Below are positions 1 to 5,138 of a DNA stretch of 5,400 bases, piece after piece. Location of the stretch: contig JALVPS010000212.1 in NCBI GenBank assembly GCA_027031685.1, forward strand, positions 1 to 5,400. The letters are read 5' to 3'. The notes under the pieces were generated by a model. It ran no database searches and was not told the DNA's origin. It was given only the letters and a program-made list of their open reading frames with translations. Position 1 is the first letter of the stretch, and each line of letters begins with the position of its first letter. This stretch comes from Gammaproteobacteria bacterium. GTDB taxonomy: Bacteria; Pseudomonadota; Gammaproteobacteria; UWMA-0217. The translations under genes and the position numbers were made by a program.

Positions 1-562
1 GCGAATAAGTGAGATTCGCGGTACGGTAGTCGTAATCGATCAGCCCGGAAGAAAGCCCTTCTTCATAGCGAATGGCCCGCGCCCCCACGGAGGCGTTCAG
101 GCTGTCGCGCTCGCTCAGGCGGTACTGGTAGGAGGGGTCGAGGCGATACTCCGTACGTCGCTTGCCCACCGACACAATGCCCGTATCCTCCAGCTCCGAA
201 GTCAGCGTCGTATTGCGCACCACGTTCGCGCTGAGGCCCACTTCGCCCCGCTCCTGCAACAGACGGGTAGAGAAGGTCAGATACTGGTCGTTGGAGTCGA
301 CGTTGGCGCTGGAGTCGTAGCGGCGGAACACCAGTTTGGGGGTGAGGCTGGTGCGCACGGCCTCGGTGTCGTTGTGGAACTTGCCGCCCACCTCCAGCAC
401 CACGCCGGTGGACTGTTCGGGGTTGGTGCTGGTGAAGCGGATGTTGTCGTTCGCTTCCAGATTGGCCCGGGCCCACGGCTCGACCTGCCATTCGCCGGCG
501 CAGGCCAGCCCGGTCGCCAGTGCCAGGACCCCCACTCCGGTCCTGCCCATCGTTTTCCACAT
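1..562 (-). CDS. Outer-membrane beta-barrel protein of an exopolysaccharide cluster, partial (C-terminus beyond left edge)
   Basis: An open frame runs from ATG at 562 to the left edge without a stop, giving 187 residues and one extra base. Residues 1-22 form a Sec signal peptide: basic start (K3, R7), hydrophobic core GVGVLALATGLA, and a likely cleavage after A-C-A at 20-22. The mature part has alternating polar/hydrophobic strands rich in Y, T, S, N, R and short charged turns, for example EVGGKFHNDTEAVRTSLTPK, TEYRLDPSYQYRLSERDSLN and DYDYRTANLTYS. This pattern fits the surface barrels (BBP2-like or TIGR03016-like) often encoded beside polysaccharide export proteins. The export gene lies 81 bp upstream on the same strand, so a role in moving or anchoring exopolysaccharide at the outer membrane is inferred. 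The start is uncertain: ATG 562 has its best SD (AGGGA) 18 nt away, while ATG 550 has a weak GGAAAA just before it. The frame is supported by the signal peptide and strand pattern; the family assignment is from memory. Confidence 0.8.
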   Translation of the reverse strand, partial: MWKTMGRTGVGVLALATGLACAGEWQVEPWARANLEANDNIRFTSTNPEQSTGVVLEVGGKFHNDTEAVRTSLTPKLVFRRYDSSANVDSNDQYLTFSTRLLQERGEVGLSANVVRNTTLTSELEDTGIVSVGKRRTEYRLDPSYQYRLSERDSLNASVGARAIRYEEGLSSGLIDYDYRTANLTYS

Positions 563-564
563 GG

Positions 565-581
565 TAGTCAATATAGTCAAT
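565..581 (-). repeat. 9-bp tandem duplication between SD and start of the barrel gene
   Basis: On the minus strand ATTGACTA occurs twice with a 9-bp period (581-574 and 572-565), directly before the ATG at 562. An SD-like AGGGA overlaps the upstream copy. Removing one repeat unit would bring that SD to 9 nt from the ATG, the usual distance; with both copies it is 18 nt. The repeat is seen directly; an effect on translation is inference. Confidence 0.5.
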
Positions 582-591
582 CCCTGTCCTG

Positions 592-616
592 GGCGGCCAC
601 GCGACCGCCTGTTTTT
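592..616 (+). terminator. Hairpin with T-run between the two export-cluster genes (terminator-like on + strand)
   Basis: The arms 592-598 and 603-609 flank the 4-nt loop ACGC and are followed on the plus strand by TGTTTTT (610-616). Read on the plus strand this resembles a rho-independent terminator with one C-A mismatch, and it would stop transcription running antisense to the export gene. Read on the minus strand all seven pairs form (one G-U) but no U-run follows, so in the operon mRNA it would act only as an intergenic hairpin. Direction of function is unclear. Confidence 0.35.
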
Positions 617-643
617 CTGATTGCTCGCCGCAGGGCGCCCGGC

Positions 644-1240
644 TCAGGGCACCAGTACGGTGTCACCGCTCTGCAGCAGGATGTTCTGCTCCAGGTGACG
701 GCCCTTGAGGATCTGCTTGTAGTTGAAGGGAATGGCCTTCTGCTGGCCGGTGACCCGGTCGCGGCGCAGGATCTTGATGCCGTCCAGGTCGGCAAAGGGC
801 GTCACCCCGCCGGCCATGCTGAGGGCCTGCATCACGTCGGTATTGGCGTTGATGACGAACTCGCCGGGCCGCTTGACCTGCCCCAGCACGAAGATCTTGT
901 TGCCGGCGATCTTCTTGACCGACACGGTGACCGCCGCCTCCGGAATGTACTTCTGCAGACGCCGCGTGATGTCGGCGCGAATCTGGTCCACCGAGCGGCC
1001 GGCGGCCTGCACGTCACCCACCAGCGGGAAGGCGAAGCTGCCATCGGGCCGCACCACCACCTCACGCTGCAGCTGCTCCTCGTCCCACACCGACACGAAC
1101 AGCACATCGCCAGGCTGCACGCGGTAGTCCGCCTGCACGGTCACGCCCCCGACCTCGGCGGCCTGCAGCGGGGCCAGCAGCAGCCACGGCAGGGCCAGCA
1201 ACCACGACCAGAACGGGACGATGCGCGACATCTTCTTCAT
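644..1240 (-). CDS. Polysaccharide export protein (Poly_export + SLBB), periplasmic/outer-membrane
   Basis: The 198-residue protein belongs to the Wza/GumB/EpsE-like family that carries exopolysaccharide through the periplasm and outer membrane. Residues 1-28 are a signal peptide (KKMSR, then a Trp/Leu-rich core ending LQAA) with no lipobox Cys, so it is not a Wza-type lipoprotein. Residues about 38-112 are a Poly_export domain, with YRVQPGDVLFVSVW at 39-52, RPDGSFAFPLVGDVQAAG at 64-81 and a VTVSV strand at 104-108. Residues about 115-165 form one SLBB domain (VLGQVKRPGEFVI, then NANTDVMQALSMAGG). There is no C-terminal amphipathic Wza helix, and the length is typical of the short export proteins in exosortase-linked (XrtA/PEP-CTERM) or EpsE-type clusters. 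The ATG at 1240 has AGAGGA five nt upstream, which fixes the start. It is the first gene of a minus-strand operon with the barrel gene downstream; no exosortase is in view, so the exact system is unknown. Confidence 0.93.
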   Translation of the reverse strand: MKKMSRIVPFWSWLLALPWLLLAPLQAAEVGGVTVQADYRVQPGDVLFVSVWDEEQLQREVVVRPDGSFAFPLVGDVQAAGRSVDQIRADITRRLQKYIPEAAVTVSVKKIAGNKIFVLGQVKRPGEFVINANTDVMQALSMAGGVTPFADLDGIKILRRDRVTGQQKAIPFNYKQILKGRHLEQNILLQSGDTVLVP

Positions 1241-1282
1241 GGAATCCTCTTGTTTGTGCGTTGTGGGCTGCGAATCCGAACA

Positions 1283-1302
1283 CCGCCGGGCCAGCCCGGC
1301 GG
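1283..1302 (-). other. Stable 8-bp hairpin at the 5' end of the export-gene leader
   Basis: A perfect inverted repeat, CCGCCGGG and CCCGGCGG with a 4-nt loop (1291-1294), lies just downstream of the predicted start of transcription near 1305. The leader would therefore begin with an all-GC hairpin. No U-run follows, so it is not an intrinsic terminator. 5'-terminal hairpins are known to protect some mRNAs from 5'-end-dependent decay; that role here is inference. Confidence 0.55.
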
Positions 1303-1311
1303 GACGGCGCT

Positions 1312-1340
1312 ATCATAGCAACCGCCCCTGAAACTCGTAA
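1312..1340 (-). promoter_or_regulatory. Probable sigma-70 promoter of the polysaccharide export gene (extended -10)
   Basis: On the minus strand the -10 box TATGAT (1317-1312) is preceded by TGC, forming an extended -10. A weak -35, TTACGA (1340-1335, 3/6 matches), lies 17 nt upstream. The predicted start near 1305 gives a leader of about 65 nt ending in the AGAGGA ribosome binding site. The element GCTATGATAGC is itself palindromic, so a -10-like TATCAT also reads on the plus strand, but without a -35. Confidence 0.5.
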
Positions 1341-1436
1341 GCGCACCGGAAGCACCCTGTCACACTTCGACTACATCGCAATGGGAACCCGTTCAAATTT
1401 TCACCCATCCGCAGCCTGCCGCCCCGAGCCGGCCCC

Positions 1437-2300
1437 GTGGACGACCTGAGCGACTGGCGCGAACGCGTGGCACCGCGCGGCAGCGCCCTGCACTACGCCC
1501 TGCTCGACCTGCCCGACGCGCAGCGCGCCCCCGTCCTCGCCCTGCACGCCCTGGCCCACGAGCTGCTGACCGTGGCCGACCGCTGCCAGGAGCCGGCAGT
1601 GGGCGAGCGCAAGCTGGACTGGTGGCGCGGCGAGCTGGCCGCGGCGCAGGCCGGCCGGGCCAGCCACCCCCTCACCCGCGCCCTGCAGCCGGCCCTGGGC
1701 GGGGGGCTGCTGGACGGCGACGCCCTGCAGACGCTGGTGGACGGCGCGGCCATGGACCTGCGCGGCGAGGCCTGGCCCGATTTCGCCGCCCTGCAGCTGT
1801 ACCTGCACGACACCGGCGGCGTGCCGGCCCAGCAGCAGGCGCGCCTGTGCGGCGCCCGCCACCGCCACACCCTGGCCGCCGCCCAGCGCATCGGACTCGG
1901 CCTGCGCCTGGCGCAGCTCCTGCAGGACCTGCCCCACCACCTGCGCCACGGCCGCCTGCCCCTGCCCCTTGATGAGCTGGCGCGGGCCGGCGTGCCCCCC
2001 GAAACGCTGATCCCCGGCCGGACCCTGCCCGCCGCCACGGCCCTGTTCGACGCCCAGCTGCGGCGCGCCGCCGACCTGCTGCGCGCGGGCCTGGCCCGCC
2101 TGCCCGACGACGAGCACCTGCCGCAGCGCGCCCTCGTCGTGCAGGCCGAGCTGACCCTGGCCCAGCTGGCGGAGATCCGCCGCGACGGCTGCCAGCTGCT
2201 GGCGCGGCGCGTCACCCTAACCCCCCTGCGTCAGTGGTGGATCACCGGCCGCACCCTGCGCCGCCTGCGGCGCCGATCCGCTACAATCGCCGCGCCCTGA
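1437..2300 (+). CDS. Squalene/phytoene synthase-family protein lacking the catalytic Asp-rich motifs
   Basis: The 287-residue, almost all-helical protein follows the trans-isoprenyl diphosphate synthase (SQS_PSY) fold in order: ALHYALLDLPDAQRAPVLALHALAHEL (17-43), KLDWWRGEL with SHPLTRAL (59-83), MDLRGEAWPDFAALQLYLHDTGG (106-128), LAQLLQDLPHHLRHGRLPLPLDEL (158-181) and the C-terminal signature LTPLRQWWITGRTLR (261-275). True synthases have DDxxD at the first motif and DxxxD at the second to bind Mg-diphosphate. Here these read ELLTVAD (42-48) and DLPHH (164-168), so most metal-binding Asp residues are missing. Head-to-head prenyl condensation is therefore unlikely. Non-catalytic members of the fold exist, notably the mitochondrial complex I assembly factor NDUFAF6. 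The start is GTG 1437 with a poor SD; no in-frame ATG lies nearby and the first internal Met (106) is too late. The dehydrogenase gene follows after 16 bp, suggesting one transcript. Function unknown. Confidence 0.85.
   Translation: MDDLSDWRERVAPRGSALHYALLDLPDAQRAPVLALHALAHELLTVADRCQEPAVGERKLDWWRGELAAAQAGRASHPLTRALQPALGGGLLDGDALQTLVDGAAMDLRGEAWPDFAALQLYLHDTGGVPAQQQARLCGARHRHTLAAAQRIGLGLRLAQLLQDLPHHLRHGRLPLPLDELARAGVPPETLIPGRTLPAATALFDAQLRRAADLLRAGLARLPDDEHLPQRALVVQAELTLAQLAEIRRDGCQLLARRVTLTPLRQWWITGRTLRRLRRRSATIAAP
2282..2287 (+). promoter_or_regulatory. Possible internal -10 box ahead of the dehydrogenase gene
   Basis: TACAAT stands out in the last codons of the upstream gene, 30 nt before ATG 2317. 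No recognisable -35 is found 16-18 nt upstream, so this is only a weak candidate for a secondary promoter. Confidence 0.25.
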
Positions 2301-2316
2301 CACCACCGAGGCCACC

Positions 2317-3069
2317 ATGCCCCCCGAGGAACTGCTCCGCTACGCGCCCCCCGCCGACCTGCTGGCCGGGCGCACCGTGCTCGTCACCGGCGCCGGCGAC
2401 GGCGTGGGCCGCGCCGTGGCCCTGGGCTGCGCCCGCCACGGGGCCACCGTCATCCTGCTCGACCGCGACGTACCGGCGCTGGAGTCCTGCTACGATGCCA
2501 TCGAGGCCGCCGGCGGCCCCCGGCCGGCCATCTACCCCCTGGACCTGGCCCAGGCCGGTGTCGACGACTACCGCCGCCTGGCGGATATCGTGGGCGAGCA
2601 GTTCGAGCGGCTCGACGGACTGGTCAACAATGCCGGCCACATCGGCGCCTTCACCCCCTTCGCCCAGTGCCCGCCCGAGCTGTACCGCGAGGTCATGGCC
2701 GTCAACCTGCACGCCCCCTTCTTCCTCACCCAGGCCTGCCTGCCCCTGCTGCAGGCCGCCCCGGACCCGGCCATCGTCTTCAGCACCCACCACCTGCAGC
2801 GCGCCTACACCGCCCCCTTCGGCATCGCCAAGGCCGGCCTGGCGGCCCTGCTGGCCATCCTGGCGGACGAGCTGGACACCGACCCCGCCATGCGCGTCAA
2901 CGGCCTGGATACCGGCCCCCTCAACACCGCCATGCGCCGCGCCCACTACCCCGGCGAGCCCTGGGCCGACCGGCCCGCGCCGGAATACGTGGTGCCCGCC
3001 TACCTCTATTTCCTCGGCCCGGACAGCCGCGGCCAGACCGGCCACGACATCAGCCTGCAGCCCGCCTGA
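2317..3069 (+). CDS. yciK: YciK-type short-chain dehydrogenase/reductase with substituted catalytic Ser/Tyr
   Basis: The 250-residue protein has a classical SDR Rossmann fold. The nucleotide-binding TGAGDGVG is at 24-31, NNAG at 104-107, the structural/catalytic Asn in VMAVNLHAPF (N130), and the C-terminal DTGPLNTAMRR (198-208) and PDSRGQTGHDISLQPA resemble NPGGTRTAMR and DDSRRKTG of E. coli YciK as I recall it. The active site is unusual. Where YciK reads VFTSSSVG...AYAASK, this protein reads VFSTHHLQRAYTAPFGIAK (154-172), about three residues shorter, so the usual YxxxK is F168xxxK172 and the catalytic Ser aligns with T157/H158. Y164 is nearby and could substitute. Redox activity is therefore uncertain and no substrate is known. 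ATG 2317 has GAGG five nt upstream. The gene follows the synthase-family gene after 16 bp and its last 20 bp overlap the end of the opposing glycosylase gene. YciK assignment is firm for the family, not for activity. Confidence 0.88.
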   Translation: MPPEELLRYAPPADLLAGRTVLVTGAGDGVGRAVALGCARHGATVILLDRDVPALESCYDAIEAAGGPRPAIYPLDLAQAGVDDYRRLADIVGEQFERLDGLVNNAGHIGAFTPFAQCPPELYREVMAVNLHAPFFLTQACLPLLQAAPDPAIVFSTHHLQRAYTAPFGIAKAGLAALLAILADELDTDPAMRVNGLDTGPLNTAMRRAHYPGEPWADRPAPEYVVPAYLYFLGPDSRGQTGHDISLQPA

Positions 3070-3697
3070 AGGCGCACTCCGCGCGCAGGCAGCAGTCCGC
3101 GCAGCGCGGCCGCGGCCGGCACACCGACTTGCCCTGCTGCACGATCAGGGCGTGATACTCGTTGAACAGGGCCACGTCGCGCGGCAGGGCCGCCTCCAGC
3201 TCGGCGCGCAGCGGCTCGTAGGCCTGCGTGTCGGTCAGCCCCAGGCGCGAGAACAGCCGCCGAGTATAGGCGTCCACCACGAACACCGGCCGCTCGAAGG
3301 CGTACAGCAGGATGTCGTCGGCCGTCTCCGGGCCGATGCCCTGCACCGCCAGCAGCGCGCGGCGCAGGGCGGGGGTATCCTGGCGGCGCAGGGCCTCGAA
3401 GCCGCCCTCGGCCAGGTACCAGCGGCAGAAGGCCCGCAGCCGCCGCGCCTTGACGTTGAAATAGCCGGACGGCCGCAGCCAGACCGCCAGCCGCTCGGGA
3501 TCGGCCGCCACGATGGCCCGCGCGTCCAGCGCCCCGGCTGCGCGCAGGTTGGCAATGGCCCGCTCCACATTGGACCAGGCCGTGTTCTGGGTGAGGATGG
3601 CACCCACCATGATCTCGAAGGGCGTCTCGCCCGGCCACCAGTGCTGGGGCCCGAAGTGGGCCAGCAGGCGCTCGAAGACGGTCAGGAAATCGCGCAT
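3050..3697 (-). CDS. HhH-GPD DNA glycosylase with 4Fe-4S cluster, MagIII/endonuclease III-like
   Basis: The 215-residue protein is an endonuclease III-superfamily base-excision repair glycosylase. Residues 28-48 (EIMVGAILTQNTAWSNVERAI) give the HhH-GPD N-terminal signature. The helix-hairpin-helix is VQGIGPETADDIL at 118-130, followed by VVDAYTRR with the catalytic Asp D142. Four cysteines C193-x5-C199-x2-C202-x5-C208 form the iron-sulfur loop; C203 is extra. At the position of the Schiff-base Lys of E. coli Nth (GVGRKTAN) stands E124, so a bifunctional AP-lyase reaction is not expected. Helicobacter MagIII, a monofunctional 3-methyladenine glycosylase, likewise lacks that Lys as I recall, so removal of alkylated purines is the best guess. 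Start ATG 3697 lies 21 bp after the end of rluB and has only a weak SD, so translational coupling is plausible. The stop lies inside the dehydrogenase gene. Confidence 0.88.
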   Translation of the reverse strand: MRDFLTVFERLLAHFGPQHWWPGETPFEIMVGAILTQNTAWSNVERAIANLRAAGALDARAIVAADPERLAVWLRPSGYFNVKARRLRAFCRWYLAEGGFEALRRQDTPALRRALLAVQGIGPETADDILLYAFERPVFVVDAYTRRLFSRLGLTDTQAYEPLRAELEAALPRDVALFNEYHALIVQQGKSVCRPRPRCADCCLRAECAFRRAAG

Positions 3698-3718
3698 GGC
3701 TCGCGCGTCGAGGTGGGG

Positions 3719-4540
3719 TCAGCGGCGCCGGCGGCGGCTGCGCCGCGGCCGCTCGGTGCGCAGGCGGCGGGCCGGCTGCAGGCCCACAGCGGCGTACAGG
3801 CGGCGCGCCTCGTCCGGGGTCAGCTCGCGCCAGCGGCCGGCCGGCAGGTGGCGGTCCAGCGTGAGCGGCCCGTAGCGGATGCGGATGAGGCGGCTCACCG
3901 TCAGCCCCACCGCCTCCCACAGGCGGCGCACCTCGCGCTTGCGGCCCTCGCGCAGCACCACGTGGTACCAGTGGTTGGCGCCGCTGCCGCCGGCGTCCTC
4001 GATGGCCTCGAAGGCGGCCGGCCCGTCCGCCAGCTGCACGCCCTCGCGCAGGCGGCGCAGTGCCTCCGGCGTGGCCCGCCCCAGCACGCGCACGGCGTAC
4101 TCGCGCTCGATGCCGCTGGCGGGGTGCATAAGGCGGTGGGCCAGCTCGCCGTCATTGGTGAACAGCATGAGGCCGGAGGTGTTCAGGTCCAGCCGCCCCA
4201 CGGCGATCCAGCGACTGGTCTGCATGCGCGGCAGGTGCGCGAACACGGTGGGCCGCCCCTCCGGGTCGCGCCGGCTCACCACCTCGCCGGCCGGCTTGTG
4301 GTAGAGCAGCACGCGCAGCGGCGCCTGGTCGAGGCGGGTCAGGGCCACCGGCCGGCCGCGCAGGCGGATCTCGTCGCCCGGCCCGGCCCGGTCGCCGAGG
4401 CGGGCAACGCGGCCGTTCACCTGCACCAGCCCCTCGGCCAGCCAGCGCTCGATCTCGCGCCGTGAGCCGTAGCCGGCCCGCGCCAGCAGCTTCTGGATGC
4501 GTTCCGGTTCGCCCGTCGCCGGGCGTCTGTCCTTTTTCAC
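3719..4540 (-). CDS. rluB: 23S rRNA pseudouridine synthase RluB
   Basis: RluB converts U2605 of 23S rRNA to pseudouridine during large-subunit assembly (E. coli numbering). From GTG 4540 the protein has 273 residues, close to the 291 of E. coli. An S4 RNA-binding domain occupies about 12-60 (ERIQKLLARAGYGSRREIER, then VQVNGRVARLGD). The RsuA/RluB/E/F catalytic domain spans about 75-225, with RRDPEGRPTVFAHLP, WIAVGRLDLNTSGLMLFTNDGELA (catalytic D118), MHPASGIEREYAVRV and EGRKREVRRLWEAVG, nearly matching E. coli RluB. The tail is a run of Arg-rich residues ending in five Arg, probably for RNA contact. I prefer GTG 4540 (GGAG eight nt upstream, then MKKDRRP) over an in-frame TTG at 4579 because that stretch lies in the dksA terminator region. 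The glycosylase gene follows after 21 bp, so the two are likely cotranscribed. No separate promoter was found; it may be read from within or through dksA. Confidence 0.93.
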   Translation of the reverse strand: MKKDRRPATGEPERIQKLLARAGYGSRREIERWLAEGLVQVNGRVARLGDRAGPGDEIRLRGRPVALTRLDQAPLRVLLYHKPAGEVVSRRDPEGRPTVFAHLPRMQTSRWIAVGRLDLNTSGLMLFTNDGELAHRLMHPASGIEREYAVRVLGRATPEALRRLREGVQLADGPAAFEAIEDAGGSGANHWYHVVLREGRKREVRRLWEAVGLTVSRLIRIRYGPLTLDRHLPAGRWRELTPDEARRLYAAVGLQPARRLRTERPRRSRRRRR

Positions 4541-4559
4541 CGTGCCTGCTCCGGCCACG

Positions 4560-4590
4560 AAAACGGCAGGGGCCGGCAAAGGCCGGCCCC
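4560..4590 (-). terminator. Rho-independent terminator after dksA
   Basis: A perfect 9-bp all-GC stem (4590-4582 and 4577-4569) closes a 4-nt loop. On the minus strand it is followed by TGCCG and then four T (4563-4560). It starts 28 nt after the dksA stop. The U-run is short and offset, so termination may be partial, leaving read-through into rluB, whose GTG is 20 nt further on. Confidence 0.6.
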
Positions 4591-4618
4591 GCGCGTTCCC
4601 TGGCCCGTGATGTCTCCG

Positions 4619-5026
4619 TCAGCTGTCGGAATAGGCCTTCTCGATGCTCTCGCGGCGCTGCTTGGCCTCAATGGACAGGGTGGCCGTGGGGCGCACCAGC
4701 AGGCGCTCCAGGCCGATCTCCTCGCCGGTGTCCTCGCAGTAGCCATACTCGCCCTCGTCGATGCGGCGCAGCGCCTCGTCGATCTTGCGCAGCAGCTTGG
4801 ACTCGCGCTCACGAATGCGCAGCTCCAGCCAGCGCTCTTCCTCCAGGGTGGCGCGGTCGTTCTCGTCCGCCTCGCGTTCCTGGTTCTGCAGCAGCTGTTC
4901 GGTCTCCTTGATACCGTTGATGATCTCCTGTTTCTGCTTCAGCAACAGTTGGCGGAAGAACTCCAGCTGTTCTTCGTTCATGTAGTTTTCCTTGGGTTGC
5001 TTGAGCAGCTCTTCTTTGGTCAACAC
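4619..5026 (-). CDS. dksA: RNA polymerase-binding transcription factor DksA, Cys-poor type
   Basis: DksA enters the secondary channel of RNA polymerase and, with ppGpp, down-regulates rRNA promoters and activates amino-acid promoters. From GTG 5026 the protein has 135 residues (E. coli 151). Residues 16-35 (MNEEQLEFFRQ...) start the conserved region; two long helices form the coiled coil with the tip motif D54-E-N-D57-R-A59, matching the DxxDxA needed for activity. EEGEYGYC-like sequence leads into the zinc-finger region (EGEYGYCEDTGEEIGLERL). The four zinc positions, spaced x2-x17-x2, read C97, T100, S118, A121, so zinc cannot bind classically. This resembles the Cys-lacking DksA forms known from P. 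aeruginosa DksA2 and, as I recall, alpha- and betaproteobacterial DksA. The GTG start has GAGG nine nt upstream; ATG 4981 (residue 16) would cut off the N-terminal segment LTKEELLKQPKENY, which family members usually have. A promoter, leader hairpin and terminator suggest a single-gene unit. Confidence 0.95.
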   Translation of the reverse strand: MLTKEELLKQPKENYMNEEQLEFFRQLLLKQKQEIINGIKETEQLLQNQEREADENDRATLEEERWLELRIRERESKLLRKIDEALRRIDEGEYGYCEDTGEEIGLERLLVRPTATLSIEAKQRRESIEKAYSDS

Positions 5027-5094
5027 GGTCTGGTACCTCGTGGTGGTCAAAAACGTCGATCTCCCTGACTCGACGGCCCACCGGAGCGGACCGT

Positions 5095-5123
5095 CCGGCA
5101 CCCTCCCTAGTGTCCGGTGCCGG
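5095..5123 (-). other. Leader hairpin in the dksA 5' UTR
   Basis: A perfect 8-bp stem, CCGGCACC (5123-5116) with GGTGCCGG (5102-5095), closes a 13-nt loop that contains GGGAG. It lies about 10 nt into the predicted 106-nt leader. The 5' arm can instead pair over 7 bp (5119-5113) with 5085-5079, so two exclusive folds are possible. Both pairings are visible in the sequence; any regulatory use is inference. Confidence 0.45.
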
Positions 5124-5138
5124 GTGCGAAACCCGCGC

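Larger units (their letters stand above)
1241..1436. other. Divergent intergenic region, export gene / synthase-family gene
   Basis: This 196-bp region separates the divergent starts at 1240 and 1437. It holds the minus-strand promoter and leader hairpin listed separately. A short AT-rich patch at 1391-1402 (GTTCAAATTTTC) is the only candidate for a plus-strand promoter or a regulator site, but I could not assign good -35/-10 boxes. No small ORF with a convincing SD was seen. Confidence 0.5.

Noticed and set aside
1283..1302. Hairpin 1283-1302 as an intrinsic terminator
   Set aside because: No T-run follows on either strand.
374..1318. A 314-codon plus-strand frame antisense to the export gene
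   Set aside because: His/Gly/Leu-rich antisense translation without SD or domain; the minus-strand gene has a signal peptide and two recognised domains.
1401..2215. Long minus-strand open frames opposite the synthase-family gene
   Set aside because: Gln/Gly/Ala- or Arg/Ser-rich translations with no family signature, whereas the plus frame matches the synthase family along its whole length.
2234..4465. A stop-free plus-strand stretch of 743 codons across the dehydrogenase, glycosylase and rluB genes
   Set aside because: Its translation is Pro/Ala/Arg-rich low complexity, and it runs out of frame through one clear gene and antisense to two others. It is a product of high GC content.
4541..4579. 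Upstream TTG start at 4579 for rluB
   Set aside because: It would place the start within the dksA terminator stem and add 13 residues not found in RluB; GTG 4540 has a better-placed GGAG.
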